From contig NC_135366.1 in assembly GCF_051622035.1 (NCBI RefSeq), forward strand, positions 625,001-689,000: 64,000 bases of DNA, written 5' to 3'. A model generated the notes under the pieces. It saw only the letters and a program-made list of their open reading frames with translations, had not been told where the DNA came from and searched no databases. The DNA comes from Arctopsyche grandis. Taxonomy: Eukaryota; Arthropoda; Insecta; Trichoptera; Hydropsychidae. Below are positions 1-11,979 of the stretch, in pieces (within the stretch, counting starts at the first letter, position 1; the number at the start of each line of letters is the position of its first letter). Made by a program: the position numbers and the translations under genes.

Positions 1-403
1 TTCAAGGGAATTATACCCAAGCATGCCCAAAAGGAAAGGAGTAGGATAGAGATATGGGTAGTACCCATACTCTTTCTTATAAAGAAAACGAAGAAATGCT
101 TTTTGCACTTTTTCTATAATAAGAGAGTAGTTTGCTTCATGCGGATTCCACACAATTGCATTATACTCTAGCTTACTTCTAACAAGCGAGTTGAAAAGCA
201 ACATATTTCCTTGACTACACAATGGCGCTTCACATTTTCGCGACGGTAAAATCGTAATTACGAATATTATTATTGAGGTTTTCCCCCGTTTTTTTTTCAC
301 AGTAAGCTTCCCGGACATGCATACAACAAATCCTGAAAGTTCCATCGTAATCGGTTGAGTGGTTTAGGAGCCTATACGAGACATCAAATTTTATATATAT
401 AGA
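1..403 (-). mobile_element. Helitron-like 5' end fragment
   Basis: Read on the minus strand, the element begins at 403 with TCTATATATATAAAAT, preceded by A as expected for Helitron A|T insertion. It then carries the motif ACCGATTACGATGGAACTTT and a run of A followed by CGGGGGAAAAC, features shared with the fragment at 11330-11586. It runs off the left edge, so its length and any Rep/helicase content are unknown. Assignment rests on the terminal motif only. Confidence 0.55.
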
Positions 404-842
404 TACAATAGTTTAGATATGCGCCCGGTTCCACCAATTTGTTTGAACGAAACTTGAAATTAATTACTTCCTCGTCCGCTTGTGTTTTACTTAGTGAAAT
501 GCTTATTTTACGAGGTAAAAATTAGCATTCAAAAAACAGTAAAAATTGATTTTCCACTTTTTTTGTATTGAGTTTTAACACAGAGGTGTATTAATAATTT
601 AAAAATCTATGAATGATCACAATATTTCACATATAAAAGATATTATATATGCATACAAAAAAATTTATATACACAAACTCCCGTTCAAGCATTAGAGAAG
701 TTTAAAAAGTCCACTTCGATCAAACGAGGATTGGTCGAATAGAATAGACCCATATATTTATATCAAAAGTTCTGTGTATTATAATTATATGAACACTCTG
801 ATTTTGGTCGCTCTCTCGTTGAACGAACTCTAATAAAAATGA
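404..842. other. AT-rich spacer, nothing recognised
   Basis: No open frame, RNA gene or repeat boundary could be recognised here. If copy A continues past the left edge, this is part of its next intron. Confidence 0.4.
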
Positions 843-1326
843 TTAACCGTTTGCCCGCGGTCGTCTTCTATGGAAGCGTTGGGTGACAAGTCTGTAGCGC
901 AGCTGTCTTCCATAGAATTTCTGAACTTTGCATGGGATTTTGAGCCTTATATGCGCCTATTTCAACTGTTTTAAGGTTCAAAATTGGTTGAATATATTAC
1001 TGAGAGTTGAATGCCATCTATTCAATTTGCTTTAAATGAATATATACCAGTCAAAATTAGTTTTTTGTGGAACCATACTGAAACCTCGTTTATGTGACGT
1101 CACGTCTGTTGAACAATGGCGACGATACGTCTCAATTGTATGAAGAATGATTATTTGACAATTAAGCCAAAACTACGAGATATATTATGTATTTTATTGT
1201 TTAAAATAATAATTTGTGTTAATTTACATATCTGGTTACTTGAGTAAATATTAAAATCTGTATTTAAGGTCGAAAACTCGATTGAGGGCTTGTTCCCTAC
1301 ATTTATTGCCGCGGGCAAAGGGTTAA
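843..1326. mobile_element. piggyBac-type MITE with TTAA target duplication
   Basis: A 476-bp unit (847-1322) is bounded by TTAA at 843-846 and 1323-1326. The ends are inverted repeats: left CCGTTTGCCCGCGG, and right, read on the minus strand, CCCTTTGCCCGCGG. There is no transposase frame. It sits 52 bp past the last visible splice donor of copy A, presumably in an intron. Confidence 0.8.
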
Positions 1327-1378
1327 AACTTACGACAATGCTTTGACAGCACATGAGAAGAATTCAAATTATACTAAC

Positions 1379-4300
1379 TTATCACATTTGTCTTTGCATT
1401 TATAATCCTCGTGATCGTCCAAGTTTACGTGACACAATCTCTGACAAACGTGTCCACATTTCAAAAGCACCTTGCACTGATTCAGACAGCCGCCTTCGGC
1501 AACTTTATCAAAATCGTCATGGGTCGTAACCTGCCAAATTAATGACATTTTTGAACATCAACAAAAATTGCATACATAATATTTAGGTCAGTTTATTGCA
1601 GTTGCCAATAATTACTATGCATATAAGGGATTTAAACCTGAGTTATAATGTGATGATTTTGACATTGCAACGGTATTGACAGACCGATGGAATTTTGACT
1701 CATCAACGTGGTGTTAATCTTATTCCACAATTCACTCTCATGGGTGAGATTCGTCATATTGCCTATGATGTAAAAACCTAAAATCAAAATTATGCATTCT
1801 CTGTTAGAATCTGTTGTCATGTATATGTTAATTTGAGGAAAACAATTTAATTTCTTAGCAAAATGATTATGTTCGATGATAATAACCTTCCTTTGCTCTC
1901 GACAAAGCGACGCAAACCCGATTAGCAATACTTAGGAATCCAATAGAATTATCCAAATTACTTCTGACAAGCGTTAGTAATATTATTTTATTCTCTTCGC
2001 CTTGATAATTGTCTAATACACACAGTTTAACATCTCTCAATGCTTCCATATTCCGCTTTAACTGAAAGCAAAAAAATGAAAAGGTTGAAATACAAATAAG
2101 AAGAAGAGAAATCATAAACTAGTGGAAATTACTTGTCTCATGTAAAACATTTGTCCAGAATAAGTACTAAGCATCGTTATTTCACTAGCTTCATATCCTT
2201 GTTGAATTAGGTATTTGGCCAGCCGAATGACGAAGTTGGCCTCGTAAATGTTCGTACGACTCGACAGTTCCTCATCCTATACAGAAATACAAAAACAAAA
2301 TCATCAACAGCCTCACAGATGACTGTTTGTATGCGGAATGTGTAACTACCATTTCTTCGGGGACCTGATGCGAGACGAAAAACATGTTCTTTGATACACC
2401 TTTTATGTCAGGATAGTCCGAAACTGACGGGTGATTATGCAGTGTAGAATATATCGAGGGAGTGATCAGACTGGCAAAATCGGGCCGCATCCTATGCTGC
2501 ACACTCAACTGGCAAAAGTTCTTGCCGTTCTTAAACATGCGTTCAAATAGAGATATGTCCATGTTGAAGTGTTTTCCTAATCTGTAGGACGCCGTCATCG
2601 GCCGCAGCTGCTGATGATCACCTGCATTTCAAAAACATCAACTCAACCGGTGTTCAAAGAATAATTCTAACCATGGGACACATCTTACCGATCATTATGA
2701 CGTGCTTGCAGTGTTCGTTCAAATTCACAACCACGTGCGATTCCAGGACTTCGGCTGCTTCCTCGACAACAACTAAAATTTAAGCATCCATGTTGATATG
2801 ACTGGTTCTGAATGCAATAAAATACTTACTTAATATGTTACGGAAGAAAACCTATTGATGGAGATAGGGTGCATAGCAAAGGTCTCAAACGGGCAGCCGC
2901 CGTAGTCGTCAGTCCGATTACATCGGCATCTTTTAATGTACTAATATCATTCATCATATTGTCACTTTCGAACAATTTAAACACGCCGTGATATATTTTT
3001 TGTAATTCCATCAGTTTTTGGAACATACAACGTTTCAATTTTCCACACCAAAACCAGTACATCCACCAACGTTGATTTGCATTCAATTCATAGGGATCTT
3101 TATCGGAGAAGTCGACTTCTATTCTTCGCTCATTTGTCAGTTGTTTCTGAAAACCAAATGTGTACTGTTCTATTAATATTCCAATTTACAAAATTGACAG
3201 CTCGAAAGCAGTGGTTGTCATGAGAATTTTTAGTGATATATAAATAGATGGATTTAAAAAAAAATCTAAGCTATATTTATTTTTAAATTTCGCAAAAATT
3301 AAATTATAATAACGAAAAATTTTAAAATAAATCATTTTTTTTATAAAAAAGACTACCTCAAATTATATACATAAATTTCAATGTGTAATCACACATATGT
3401 ATCTATAAATTCTATTGAGAACCACCGCTCTAGAAGCTGAAATTCTTTATATCTACCTTTAAGAAAAATAGTTGGCATAGTATTAGCCTTTTTCTATTTT
3501 CCAACATATAATATCGTCTTTCATTTTCACATTTACTCATTAGAAGATCAAGTTTTTGAATAGCTTTCGCCATATAAAATAATGAGAAATTATCTTGCTC
3601 CGTTTTTATTCCACAACCATCTTCATCATCTTCATCAGCCAAAAGATTTTCAAAATCTTTCAATTTGATTAAATCGTCTATACGATCTTGCGTCATGGTA
3701 TTAATGACTGCTTGATAACACTCTTGCAGATTTTCCTTTAGATATATCAACACTTCTTTTGGTTTATCTGTCATTAGAAGCCATTCTCGGAAATGATCAT
3801 GAGATTTAAAAATTTTTGAATGGAACTCCTTTATGATGCTTTTTAAATAATGTAAAACTACATCACAGTTGACAACACAAAAATCTGAATCTATGTTGAA
3901 GATTACATTTTGAGCCGCCTCCATCTGACCGATGACGTCGTACAATTGTCTGCTGTGTGAATTATGATGTCTTTCTCGCAAAGAATGTAAATTATACCTC
4001 TTAGCTAGAGCCTCGTTTTTAGACTGGCCACCGATGCGGACTAAATTTTCGGTCGTTGGCAAAATTCCCGAGAGGAACTGATCTAACGCATGATTCGTAT
4101 AACACATAACCAATATCGGCTTCTCAGCCTCCGATATGTTTTTCAATAAAGTCTCAACAATTTTTAGACCGATGTAAGTCTTTCCAGTGCCGGGTGGACC
4201 TTGTATGGTGACAAATTCTCTCGTAAGCGCCATTTTATACGCATTGTATTGAGATTCGTCGAAGCCTAGTGTTTCTGCTGTCGGCCAAGCTTCGTCCATT

Positions 4301-7300
4301 GTCAAATCGACAATGAAATTGTCATTTATTACGTATCGTTCTTTAATATATGAAGGCAGATTTTCAGATACCTGTAAATTAAATAATGGTTGCCATTAGA
4401 CTCAATACTATAATAGTATACAAATATGTATCTAACATCATATATATTGGTCTCGAAGCACAATGGTGATATCTTCAAAATAGTAAATTTTACAGTGAGA
4501 ACTAGTTAATTTTACAATAATTAATTAGTTAGGTACATTTTTTCGAATCAATTACACCTCAAATTAATGCTATTACACAAAATATAGGAACGATCAGTGT
4601 TAAGTTTTTTTTAATATGATTCCCCTGAAAAGGAATTTAAATGGTACTAAATAATATTTTAAAAGAATAGTATTTACATATGGATATTAAAAAAATAGCA
4701 ATAGAAAAAAATTATAAAAGAAAAGAACATATAAATGATATGTTCCTTTAATATAATATTTGTGACTTAAAAAAATAAAATAAGCAATAATACTAAAAAA
4801 AACTACTATTCTTATTAACTTGATCGTTAAACGAACGACATTCAGACGTGATGTCATCATACAACTACAACACGTGACCTGAAGACAAAGACATCTGCAC
4901 ATGGTACGCATCGAATTACAATGTATATAAACAGACGCACCAGCTCCAGACGCCAGAGTGAACCTCTGGAGTTCAGCCAGCTCACTTCTCCGAAACTGAG
5001 CAACTAGCTCCTTCGTACATACAATTACTCTTGTATTAACTGAACATAAACGATCCTCTTACAGACACAATAGTGTTTCCATAGTCTGGGATACGATCAA
5101 CACACCTTACTGCGTTCTACAAACTGTTTAACTAAAGAATGTACCAAAGAATACTTTTCGTACTGCCGTTTACGTACAGTTGCCTATCTGTGCTGTGCCA
5201 GTATGAATAGATCTTAAGTCGTAAAATGTTTTATTATAAGAAATAAGGTAATTAGTCAATAAAGGAAGTAGTAGAAGAATAGTAACCAATTTTTTTTCTA
5301 TAATTGAATTATTGAAATTTTAAGAGGCGCCCTTTTTTGGATTAGGGTTAACACACCTGCATATTGACGATACAATTTTTCATCGGCAGATTTTCGCCAA
5401 TGCTTTGAAGAGCTTTCAGCACAGGTCCATACTGCAGATAGAACACGTCGCTTTCAAACATTATATAAGTCTCACTGAAAAGCTCGTCGCTGAGCTCAAC
5501 ATTCTCCAAGTCGACGATAACCTAAAATTAAAACAAAACGTAAGTCAACTCCAAACTATATATGTTATAACGTTATAACGTGAATACTCACCGTGCCCTG
5601 AGACAAAAGATTTTCAGATCTATCAACGATAGTGCCGAAAAAGCAGGTGTTGAAATCGTCTTTAGTGAAGCACAACAATGATCCAAATAAGAATCGTTTT
5701 ATGAAAGCTTTTAGATTCCACCGACGTTGGCCCTGATTGAAGGCTACCAATACGCCAACTCGCTTTTTGGAAATGGCCAAGTGTTTAAACACAGTATTGC
5801 GATAGAATCTGAAAAATTATATATTTTATATGCCGAAATTAAGCCGTCTGTTGGAGACACCTTGATCGATTTTTACCTTCCTCCGTTGTATCTCCTCTGT
5901 GTGGGATCCTTTATGTAGCTCATAATGGCATCTCTCATCGGAGAAATGTAATCTTCTCGCATCAGCCGGAACTGCACATCTAAATAATGTTCAACGCTGT
6001 TGTACGCACCTTCGATAATATTCGGACGGAGAAACACAGAGTGTTTCGACCTGAGTTCGGATATGTCTGGCAGGATGGGTTTGCTTTTAAAATCGTCGGG
6101 AACTGGTGTATCTTCTTCGGACGCCTTTCGAGTCTCCTGAAATATAATTTTTTTTTATTTGAGTGTCAGTGCGACTTGATTAGGTTAATCGCTTAAACGA
6201 ATAGCTAAATTTCAGTTATGAAACTGGGAAATATCGAAAACGTTCAGCAACACAACCGACTCACTGGCTCAGAAGTGGTGCTGTTGCTATCAAATTAGCA
6301 GTTTTAAACAAAAAATAAAATCTTATCTCTAGGAGCAGGGCTTCCTTGGACTTTTTAACGCATAGTGACCTTAGATTAACCCTTGAGTGCTGACGTCATT
6401 GCTATTGAAAGCCTGCCATGCTGAAAATCTCGCCAACATTTCCAACTAGAATTATTTAGCAATCCAATAGAAAGCAGGTCTAAAAATTGTAGCTAATCCA
6501 AAAAAAACCCTGGCAAGCGGGAGTTATCACTTCCCTGGATAACTCCCGCCGAGGATTTCGAGTTTTATAAAGGTGTTTTAGACTCTCTAATATATCTTGC
6601 AACAAGTCTATTAATGAGTGAATTTTTCCAAAACTAGTTCCATCTTCTTCATTGTTTTTAAAATGTAATGCTCACAATCTAAAATACTCAACAGTAAGAG
6701 ATTTCCATCGAGAAATTCTGCTATGGTTATAAATTCAAAAATTCCGGTGTAAACCAGTCTTTTTAAACATTGACACGGATTACACGACCCATGTTCAATG
6801 CAATTTTTTCAATGCTACCTGGAAAGGCTTAGCCGTTAGTTTCTTGTTTACTTTATATATACTCAAAATACAACCGCCTATCGGCGTTTTTCAGGCCAAT
6901 AGACTTGTTGGCAAAACGCCTATGGGCGTTGGTCAGCATTCAAAGGGTTAATAAAATAAATAAATAAAAAAACTAGCAAGTACCAATTTAGCAGCAGCTT
7001 CCTCTTTCAACAACACCAATCGGATCTGAATGTCATCGAAATTTTCCAACAGCTCATCCTGAAATCGTTCCTTCTGATGATCTCTCAAGCCTTGTATGGT
7101 CAGCTTATTAACATCGACCAGCCTGGGTAAAGTGTCCAGAGCTATGCTCGGCATTAAGGAGATGACGCAATTGTAAAATTTGAACACGTTAATCCAAAAA
7201 TCGTCACAGTCGTACCAAAACAAACTGTTGGACTGTTTGTCGTTGATTTTCACGTACGGCAAATCTAAAAAATACCGTTCCAAGGTCGCCATGAATTCAG

Positions 7301-7672
7301 ATTGGGATATCTTCCCGAGGATGCTCGACTTGGACTCATCAAAGGCCACCTCGCAAACTTTCGATACGCACTTCATGAAGAGCACGATCAAATCCGGCTT
7401 TAGAGCTTCTGCACTCTTCCGCAACGTGTTGGCGAACTTTAAATTCTGTTGCGTGAACCGCAACAGGATTTCCGTTCCGTCTTTCTCAGACAACTCCAGC
7501 AATTCTCTATATCCAATGGTCACTTCGCTAAAATCACGCTTTGCAGGTGCACTACTGGAGCCTCTGGTCGCGTGATGGCTCCCTCGAGGACGAGATCGCG
7601 AAGATTTGGACGTCAATTGAAACGAAGATTGAGGTCCTATCACACCGTCGCTCATGCCAGAGACATTTTCCG
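1379..7672 (-). CDS. ZNFX1: ZNFX1-like RNA helicase, copy A (12 exons seen; both ends incomplete)
   Basis: SF1 (UPF1-like) helicase of the ZNFX1 family, expected to act on RNA. Exons on the minus strand, 5' to 3': 6984-7672, 5877-6136, 5592-5808, 5357-5521, 3457-4371, 2852-3146, 2689-2772, 2350-2621, 2133-2276, 1887-2061, 1638-1777, 1379-1530. All joins are GT-AG and the 1169 codons seen are open. The first exon encodes the armadillo-like N-terminal region. The exon at 3457-4371 has Walker A GPPGTGKT and motif Ia (YTNHALDQF). Motif II is VEEAAE (2689-2772), motif [11 protein letters not shown], then STYSGQM, DNYQGEE and motif VI VALSRAK. The last exon begins the NF-X1 fingers ([10 protein letters not shown]). 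The first exon starts at an acceptor in phase 1, so an upstream exon is missing. The remaining fingers and the RZ domain are absent from 1-1378. Unlike copies B and C, exon 2852-3146 is not split by an intron. Confidence 0.88.
4828..5121 (+). mobile_element. 5'-truncated LTR, family LTR-1, in an intron of copy A
   Basis: This segment matches the 3' half of the LTR copies at 19813, 24058 and 25314. It has TGTATATAAACAGACGCACC (TATA region), the CCAGAGTGAACCTCTGGAGT hairpin, CATAAACGATCCTCTTACA, and an end GATCAACACACCTTAC...CTACA. The first half is missing or too diverged to see. It lies antisense to copy A between exons 5357-5521 and 3457-4371. Its uninterrupted CCTCTTACAGACAC is the empty site for the Harbinger element at 25815. 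Confidence 0.7.
6376..6951. mobile_element. piggyBac-type MITE with TTAA target duplication, intron of copy A
   Basis: A 568-bp unit (6380-6947) is flanked by TTAA at 6376-6379 and 6948-6951. Its termini are inverted: left CCCTTGAGTGCTGAC, right on the minus strand CCCTTTGAATGCTGAC. There is no coding capacity. It lies in the intron between exons 6984-7672 and 5877-6136, ending 33 bp from the donor of the first exon. Confidence 0.82.
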
Positions 7673-8040
7673 CTGAAATACAAAAAAAATAGATAGTCAG
7701 GATCTATGAAATGACTCGTATTAGCGAGAAAAATGTTTGTGAACAATTAAGTCATTCATATTTGTGTACGTTATCGGTTATCATTAAGATATACTGTATA
7801 TATATAAACAAAACTATAAATAAATTCAATGTGGTGACTCAATGCACCAATATGCAGTATCAACATCAGTGATATTCAACTTGTCGGGTCTTTTTAGTTA
7901 TGACCCATAGCAAAATGGCACACAGGAAAATGCAAGCACGAAAAAATATATGTACAATAAATAAAAATAAAATAAAAACACTACTAAAGAATAAGCCATT
8001 ACTGGTTGTAAGTTATAAATAATCATACGTGGCATCGTAT
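7673..8040. other. AT-rich flank upstream of copy A exon
   Basis: The acceptor of the first visible exon of copy A lies at its left end. I searched this stretch for a 5' head exon like that of copy C and saw none. It contains only AT-rich simple sequence. Confidence 0.4.
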
Positions 8041-9169
8041 TCTTAATATATAATTTGGAAAGAGACTTTGTATGTATGTATGTAAATATGTATCCTTCGT
8101 CGTCGTCCGTAGATCGGTGACGTCATCGAACACGTGATTCGATTTTTTTTTTTTTTCGATCCATAGGCGCCGATTTATTTTTTTCGATTCAATGGATAAA
8201 CTCCCGCGGGGGCGCAAGGCGAGTAGTTTCATAGGACCCCGGGGGGGGCCCCGAAGGCGCCGCAGCTTTATGGGGCCCCGAAGGGGGCGCAGGGGGGCGC
8301 AGCCCCATGGAGCTCCGAAGGAGGCGCAGCCCCATGGGGCCCCGAAGGAGGCGCAGGTGGGCGCAGCCTCATGGGGCGAAGCCCCATGGGGCGCAGCTTT
8401 ATGGGGCGAAGCCCTAAACGGCAACTGATCATGGGGGCGAGGCCCTAGACGGCATTTAATCATGGGGGCGCGGAGGGGCGAAGCCTTAAAAGGCATTAAC
8501 TAAGGGGGGCGAAGCCCTAAACGGCAATTTATCATGGGAGCGCGGAGGGGCGAAGCCCTAAAAGGCATTAACTAAGGGGGGCGTAGCCCTAGACGGCTAT
8601 TAATCATGGGGACGCGGAGGGGCGAAGCCCTAAAAGGCAACTGATCATGGGGGCGAAGCCCTAGACGGCAATCAATCATGGGGGCGCGGAGAGGCGAAGC
8701 CCTAAAAGGCATAAACTAAGGGGGGCGAAGCCCTAGACGGCATTCAATCATGGGGGCGCGGAGGGGCGAAGCCTTAAAAGGCATAAACTAAGGGGGGCGA
8801 AGCCCTAAACGGCAATTTATCATGGGAGCGCGGAGGGGCAAAGCCCTAAAAGGCATTAACTAAGGGGGGCGTAGCCCTAGACGGCTATTAATCATGGGGG
8901 CGCGGAGGGGCGAAGCCCTAAAAGGCATCAGCTAAGGGGGGCGAAGCCCTTAACGGCAATTGCTCATGGGGGCGTGGAGGGGCGAAGCCCTAGAAGGCAA
9001 AGGCTCAGGGGGGCGCCGAGGTCGAAGCCCTAGAAGGCAAAAAAAAAGATTTTTAATTTTAATTTTTTTTTAATTTTTTTTATTTTTTAATTAAATGTTT
9101 ACTATTAGCTTAGTCATGTTTAAGCGGTTTATATTATAAATACTGAGCGAAGCCGGGTAATACAGCTAG
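8041..9169 (+). mobile_element. Helitron-like non-autonomous element carrying a GC-rich minisatellite
   Basis: The left end begins TCTTAATATATAATTTGG. The right end is AGCGAAGCCGGGTAATACAG followed by CTAG and T, matching the Helitron pattern of a GC-rich stem shortly before CTAG. Most of the interior is a tandem repeat. There is no Rep/helicase coding. Its flanks are T at both ends, as in Helitron-2 (Helentron) insertions. The left end is less certain than the right. Confidence 0.55.
8200..9040. repeat. GC-rich minisatellite, period about 72 bp
   Basis: Each unit combines GGGGCGAAGCCCTAAAAGGC and GGGGGCGAAGCCCTAGACGG half-units separated by AT-rich ATCATGGG or TTAACTAAGG. Successive ATCATGGG landmarks fall near 8459, 8531, 8604, 8687, 8747, 8818, 8890 and 8962. 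The inverted GGCGAAGCCC core is partly palindromic (GGGC...GCCC), so transcripts or single strands could fold. The left part (8200-8400) is a more degenerate G/C tract. Composition differs sharply from the AT-rich surroundings. Confidence 0.85.
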
Positions 9170-9850
9170 TAACTATTAATTTGAGTTTTGATTTTCTATA
9201 TTTTTTCGAAAAATAATTTAAACTTGATTTTAAAATGAAATTTTACAGAGCATGGTGTACATATGCAGTTCATAAGCCAATGATAAAAAAATAAACAATG
9301 TAAGCATTGTAGCAAGATGTTTATGAAACAATCACGTATTTCTGTAGTTCTAAAATAACCCATTCTTTGAAATTTGCACTCTTCAGTTGAAGTAGCTATA
9401 AATATAGTAACAAATACAGGCCAGGGGGCCAAGACAAATACACTGGAAAGTTTTCTCGTAATAATAAGGATTTTATTCTTAAATTAAATAATTATCCCCA
9501 AAATTGAATCTTGAGTTTCTGACTAGGGTTTCAAATCGTTCAAAAAGTTTCAAAATTGAATCTTGACTAGGGTTTCTGGATTCGACTCGACCCGGACCCA
9601 AACCCACCAAATAATTTTTGTAAAAATCAAAATGCATTATATTTAAACTTTTGTCCTTCAAAACAAGCCTTAAGTTTAACTACACAGCTAATAGCCTTTT
9701 TTAAAATTCGCTCTTGGAAGTCAATTCCATGGTCAATTTGCATGAACAAAAGGATGAAACAGTAATAACAATGGAGGAAGAGCTAAATTTAATTCTACAA
9801 AACCTGCAAAAAAAACTAGTGATATTGTTACATACACCGCCGAGTAAGTA
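9170..9850. other. AT-rich spacer with an unassigned short ORF
   Basis: A direct repeat of about 35 bp (TTGAATCTTGA...GACTAGGGTTTC) occurs at 9505-9575. An 81-codon frame at 9714-9959 matches no family I recognise and runs into the LTR-like array, so it may be the tail of an old retroelement ORF. Confidence 0.3.
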
Positions 9851-10980
9851 CTGTTACGTACGCCGTGGATTGAGCGAATTGTACTTAGACCAACGGATAT
9901 CTGTTATCGGAATAACTAAATGCATGCACTTACTTCCAAAGATTATATCTGGACTCTAAGTGCATTTAGGTTAAACAATGACCGTTATTAGTTATTTCTC
10001 AGAATCGGTATGGGAAGACCCAATCTCTTGGAAATACATATCCGAATACGTGACTATACAACAGGTAAACAGATTATGCGTCCTGAGAGATCTACCCTTT
10101 ATAAGGCGGTACGTAGGCGATATAATTCATTCTGGACTGAGCGGTGACAATACGTGTATCTCCTGAATCATCAATAAATGCTGTGAAACGATTGTTGGCC
10201 TTTTACTTGGATCCATCCACCCACCCGTACGCAACAGTACAATCGGATTAGGCCGAGTAGCATCCCAGATACTGTGTGACCGTTATAATTGGTTTCAAGG
10301 ATTATCTCCAGAATAAGTGCAAGTAGGCTAAACAATGGCCACCGAATTGGCGTAGTAAGCGGCACTCGAGCGTAGTACGCGTCTCAGAAGTGACCAATAG
10401 CGTGGGACTGAGTGTCGTGGGAATACATATCCGGGTACATGCCTAAACAATAGGGAAGTAACCGGACGTCGAAGATGCCCTGAGCGACCTGTCCGTTATA
10501 AGGTGGTACTTAGGCGATATCAAGACATTCTGGCCGTAGCACTGCCAGTGTATGTATCTCCTTAATCACCAATAAATGCTGTAAAACGACTTTGGCCTTT
10601 TACTTGGATCCTCCACCCACCCCTACGCAACATGAGACAGTATCCACTATCTAAGTGCATTCGTGGGTGAACAATAAAGACTCCGGATTAGGCTAACGGG
10701 ATTCAGTAAGTGCCCGAACAAAAGATAGGCTGGAGTTCTCACAGACCTGGGCAAGTGCGTGCGTAAACAATAAACACGCCAGGGTAGACTTTTAAGTGCC
10801 CAGACAATAGACATATTAATGGATCAGGGAAGCTGTGATGCGCAACTTGTTCTTTATAATAGATGATATTATTCTGGAATGAGCGGTGGTTCCGTGCAGA
10901 CCTCTAGAATCGTTGAATAAATACTGTGAAGCGACTTTGGCCTTTTATTTGGACCCTGAATCCACCCCTACGCACAATAT
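9850..10980 (+). repeat. Degenerate tandem array of three LTR-like units
   Basis: Three diverged units end near 10232, 10631 and 10975. Each ends in AATAAATRCTGTRAARCGA, then TTGGCCTTTTAYTTGGA and CCACCCCTACGCA. Units 1 and 2 also share TATAAGGYGGTACKTAGGCG (a TATA-like box) and GAATACATATCCG upstream of the AATAAA. A TATA-like box, a poly(A) signal and a conserved 3' end in this order are LTR features. No internal gag/pol sequence separates the units. Confidence 0.5.
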
Positions 10981-11319
10981 TTAAAATTTATAACAGTATT
11001 TTTCACTTTATAAAAACACCAAAAATCAAACAATTCATCTTGAGGCGTAATGAGGCGCTATGGCAGAGTGAAACCTACTTCAACGGATAAGGAAAGAACA
11101 TTCTCGGTGTCTACAATTTTTTGCACCAAACTTACATCAGCACTGTCTCTTGATGCTTTAGTGTTCCTTAAATATTATTATACTAACTGAAACTGGCATA
11201 CGTTGTAATGCCACAATAACGCATGCAATCCCGTTCCCATTTCTCGATGTGTTTCGATAAGTGAATGTTTCAGTTTCAAATTAATAATTAATTAATCAAA
11301 TTAAATTACAGTGATGATA

Positions 11320-11586
11320 ATATGTCGGAAAAACGCGGGGGGCGAACACATTTTAAATTATTCAATTTTTTGTTTATTTTAACATTTGAAATTATTGCGT
11401 TGCAATGCCACTCATTCCCGTTTTTCCCGTTTTTGGGCGATTTTTTTTTACAGAAACCATCGTGGACATGCACACAATAACTCGTATAAGTTTCATCGTA
11501 ATCGGTTGAATGGTATAGGAATGCATACATGACAGATAGACAAACAACAGATAAACATTGATTATACATATACATATATAGATAGA
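11320..11586 (-). mobile_element. Helitron-like 5' end fragment
   Basis: On the minus strand it begins at 11586 with TCTATCTATATATGTATA, preceded by A. It then has ACCGATTACGATGAAACTT and an A-run before CGCCCAAAAACGGG. It is the same organisation as the fragment at 1-403 and is truncated at its inner end. Confidence 0.5.
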
Positions 11587-11884
11587 TTAGAGGTAGAAAA
11601 AATAAAATAACTTAAATTTGGATGTGTTTGATTTATGTATATTTGATTTTGGACCCAAACCCGATGGGTTTCCAATACACATACATACATACTACAAACT
11701 AACTTTATTTTTTGTGCCGAGTAAATTTTGTTTTTACAAATTGTACAACTTGTCGAAACGATCTATTGCCTACACAGAATACGATCGTCCAAGCGACTAA
11801 TTATTAGCATCACGATCTGTGAACTTGTTAAAATAGTCCCATACAAATCGTTCAATTATACTAAAACGCCAATGAGCTTTTGCA

Positions 11885-11930
11885 CAAAAAAATGTGTTAA
11901 TTATTAACATTAATGTTAATTATTAACACT
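11885..11930. repeat. Near-palindrome (hairpin)
   Basis: GTTAATTATTAACATTAATG and its near mirror form a self-complementary AT-rich stretch. No associated element was recognised. Confidence 0.5.
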
Positions 11931-11979
11931 ATTGTCAACCTATTTTTTTTTTTTGCTCTCTAACTTTGTAAGACAATAG

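Noticed and set aside
8023..8496. ORFs of 78 and 157 codons over the minisatellite
   Set aside because: They are translations of GGCGAAGCCC tandem repeats and have no protein signature.
9714..10166. Two short plus-strand ORFs as genes
   Set aside because: No recognisable domain; they overlap the start of the LTR-like array and are more likely chance frames or a retroelement remnant.
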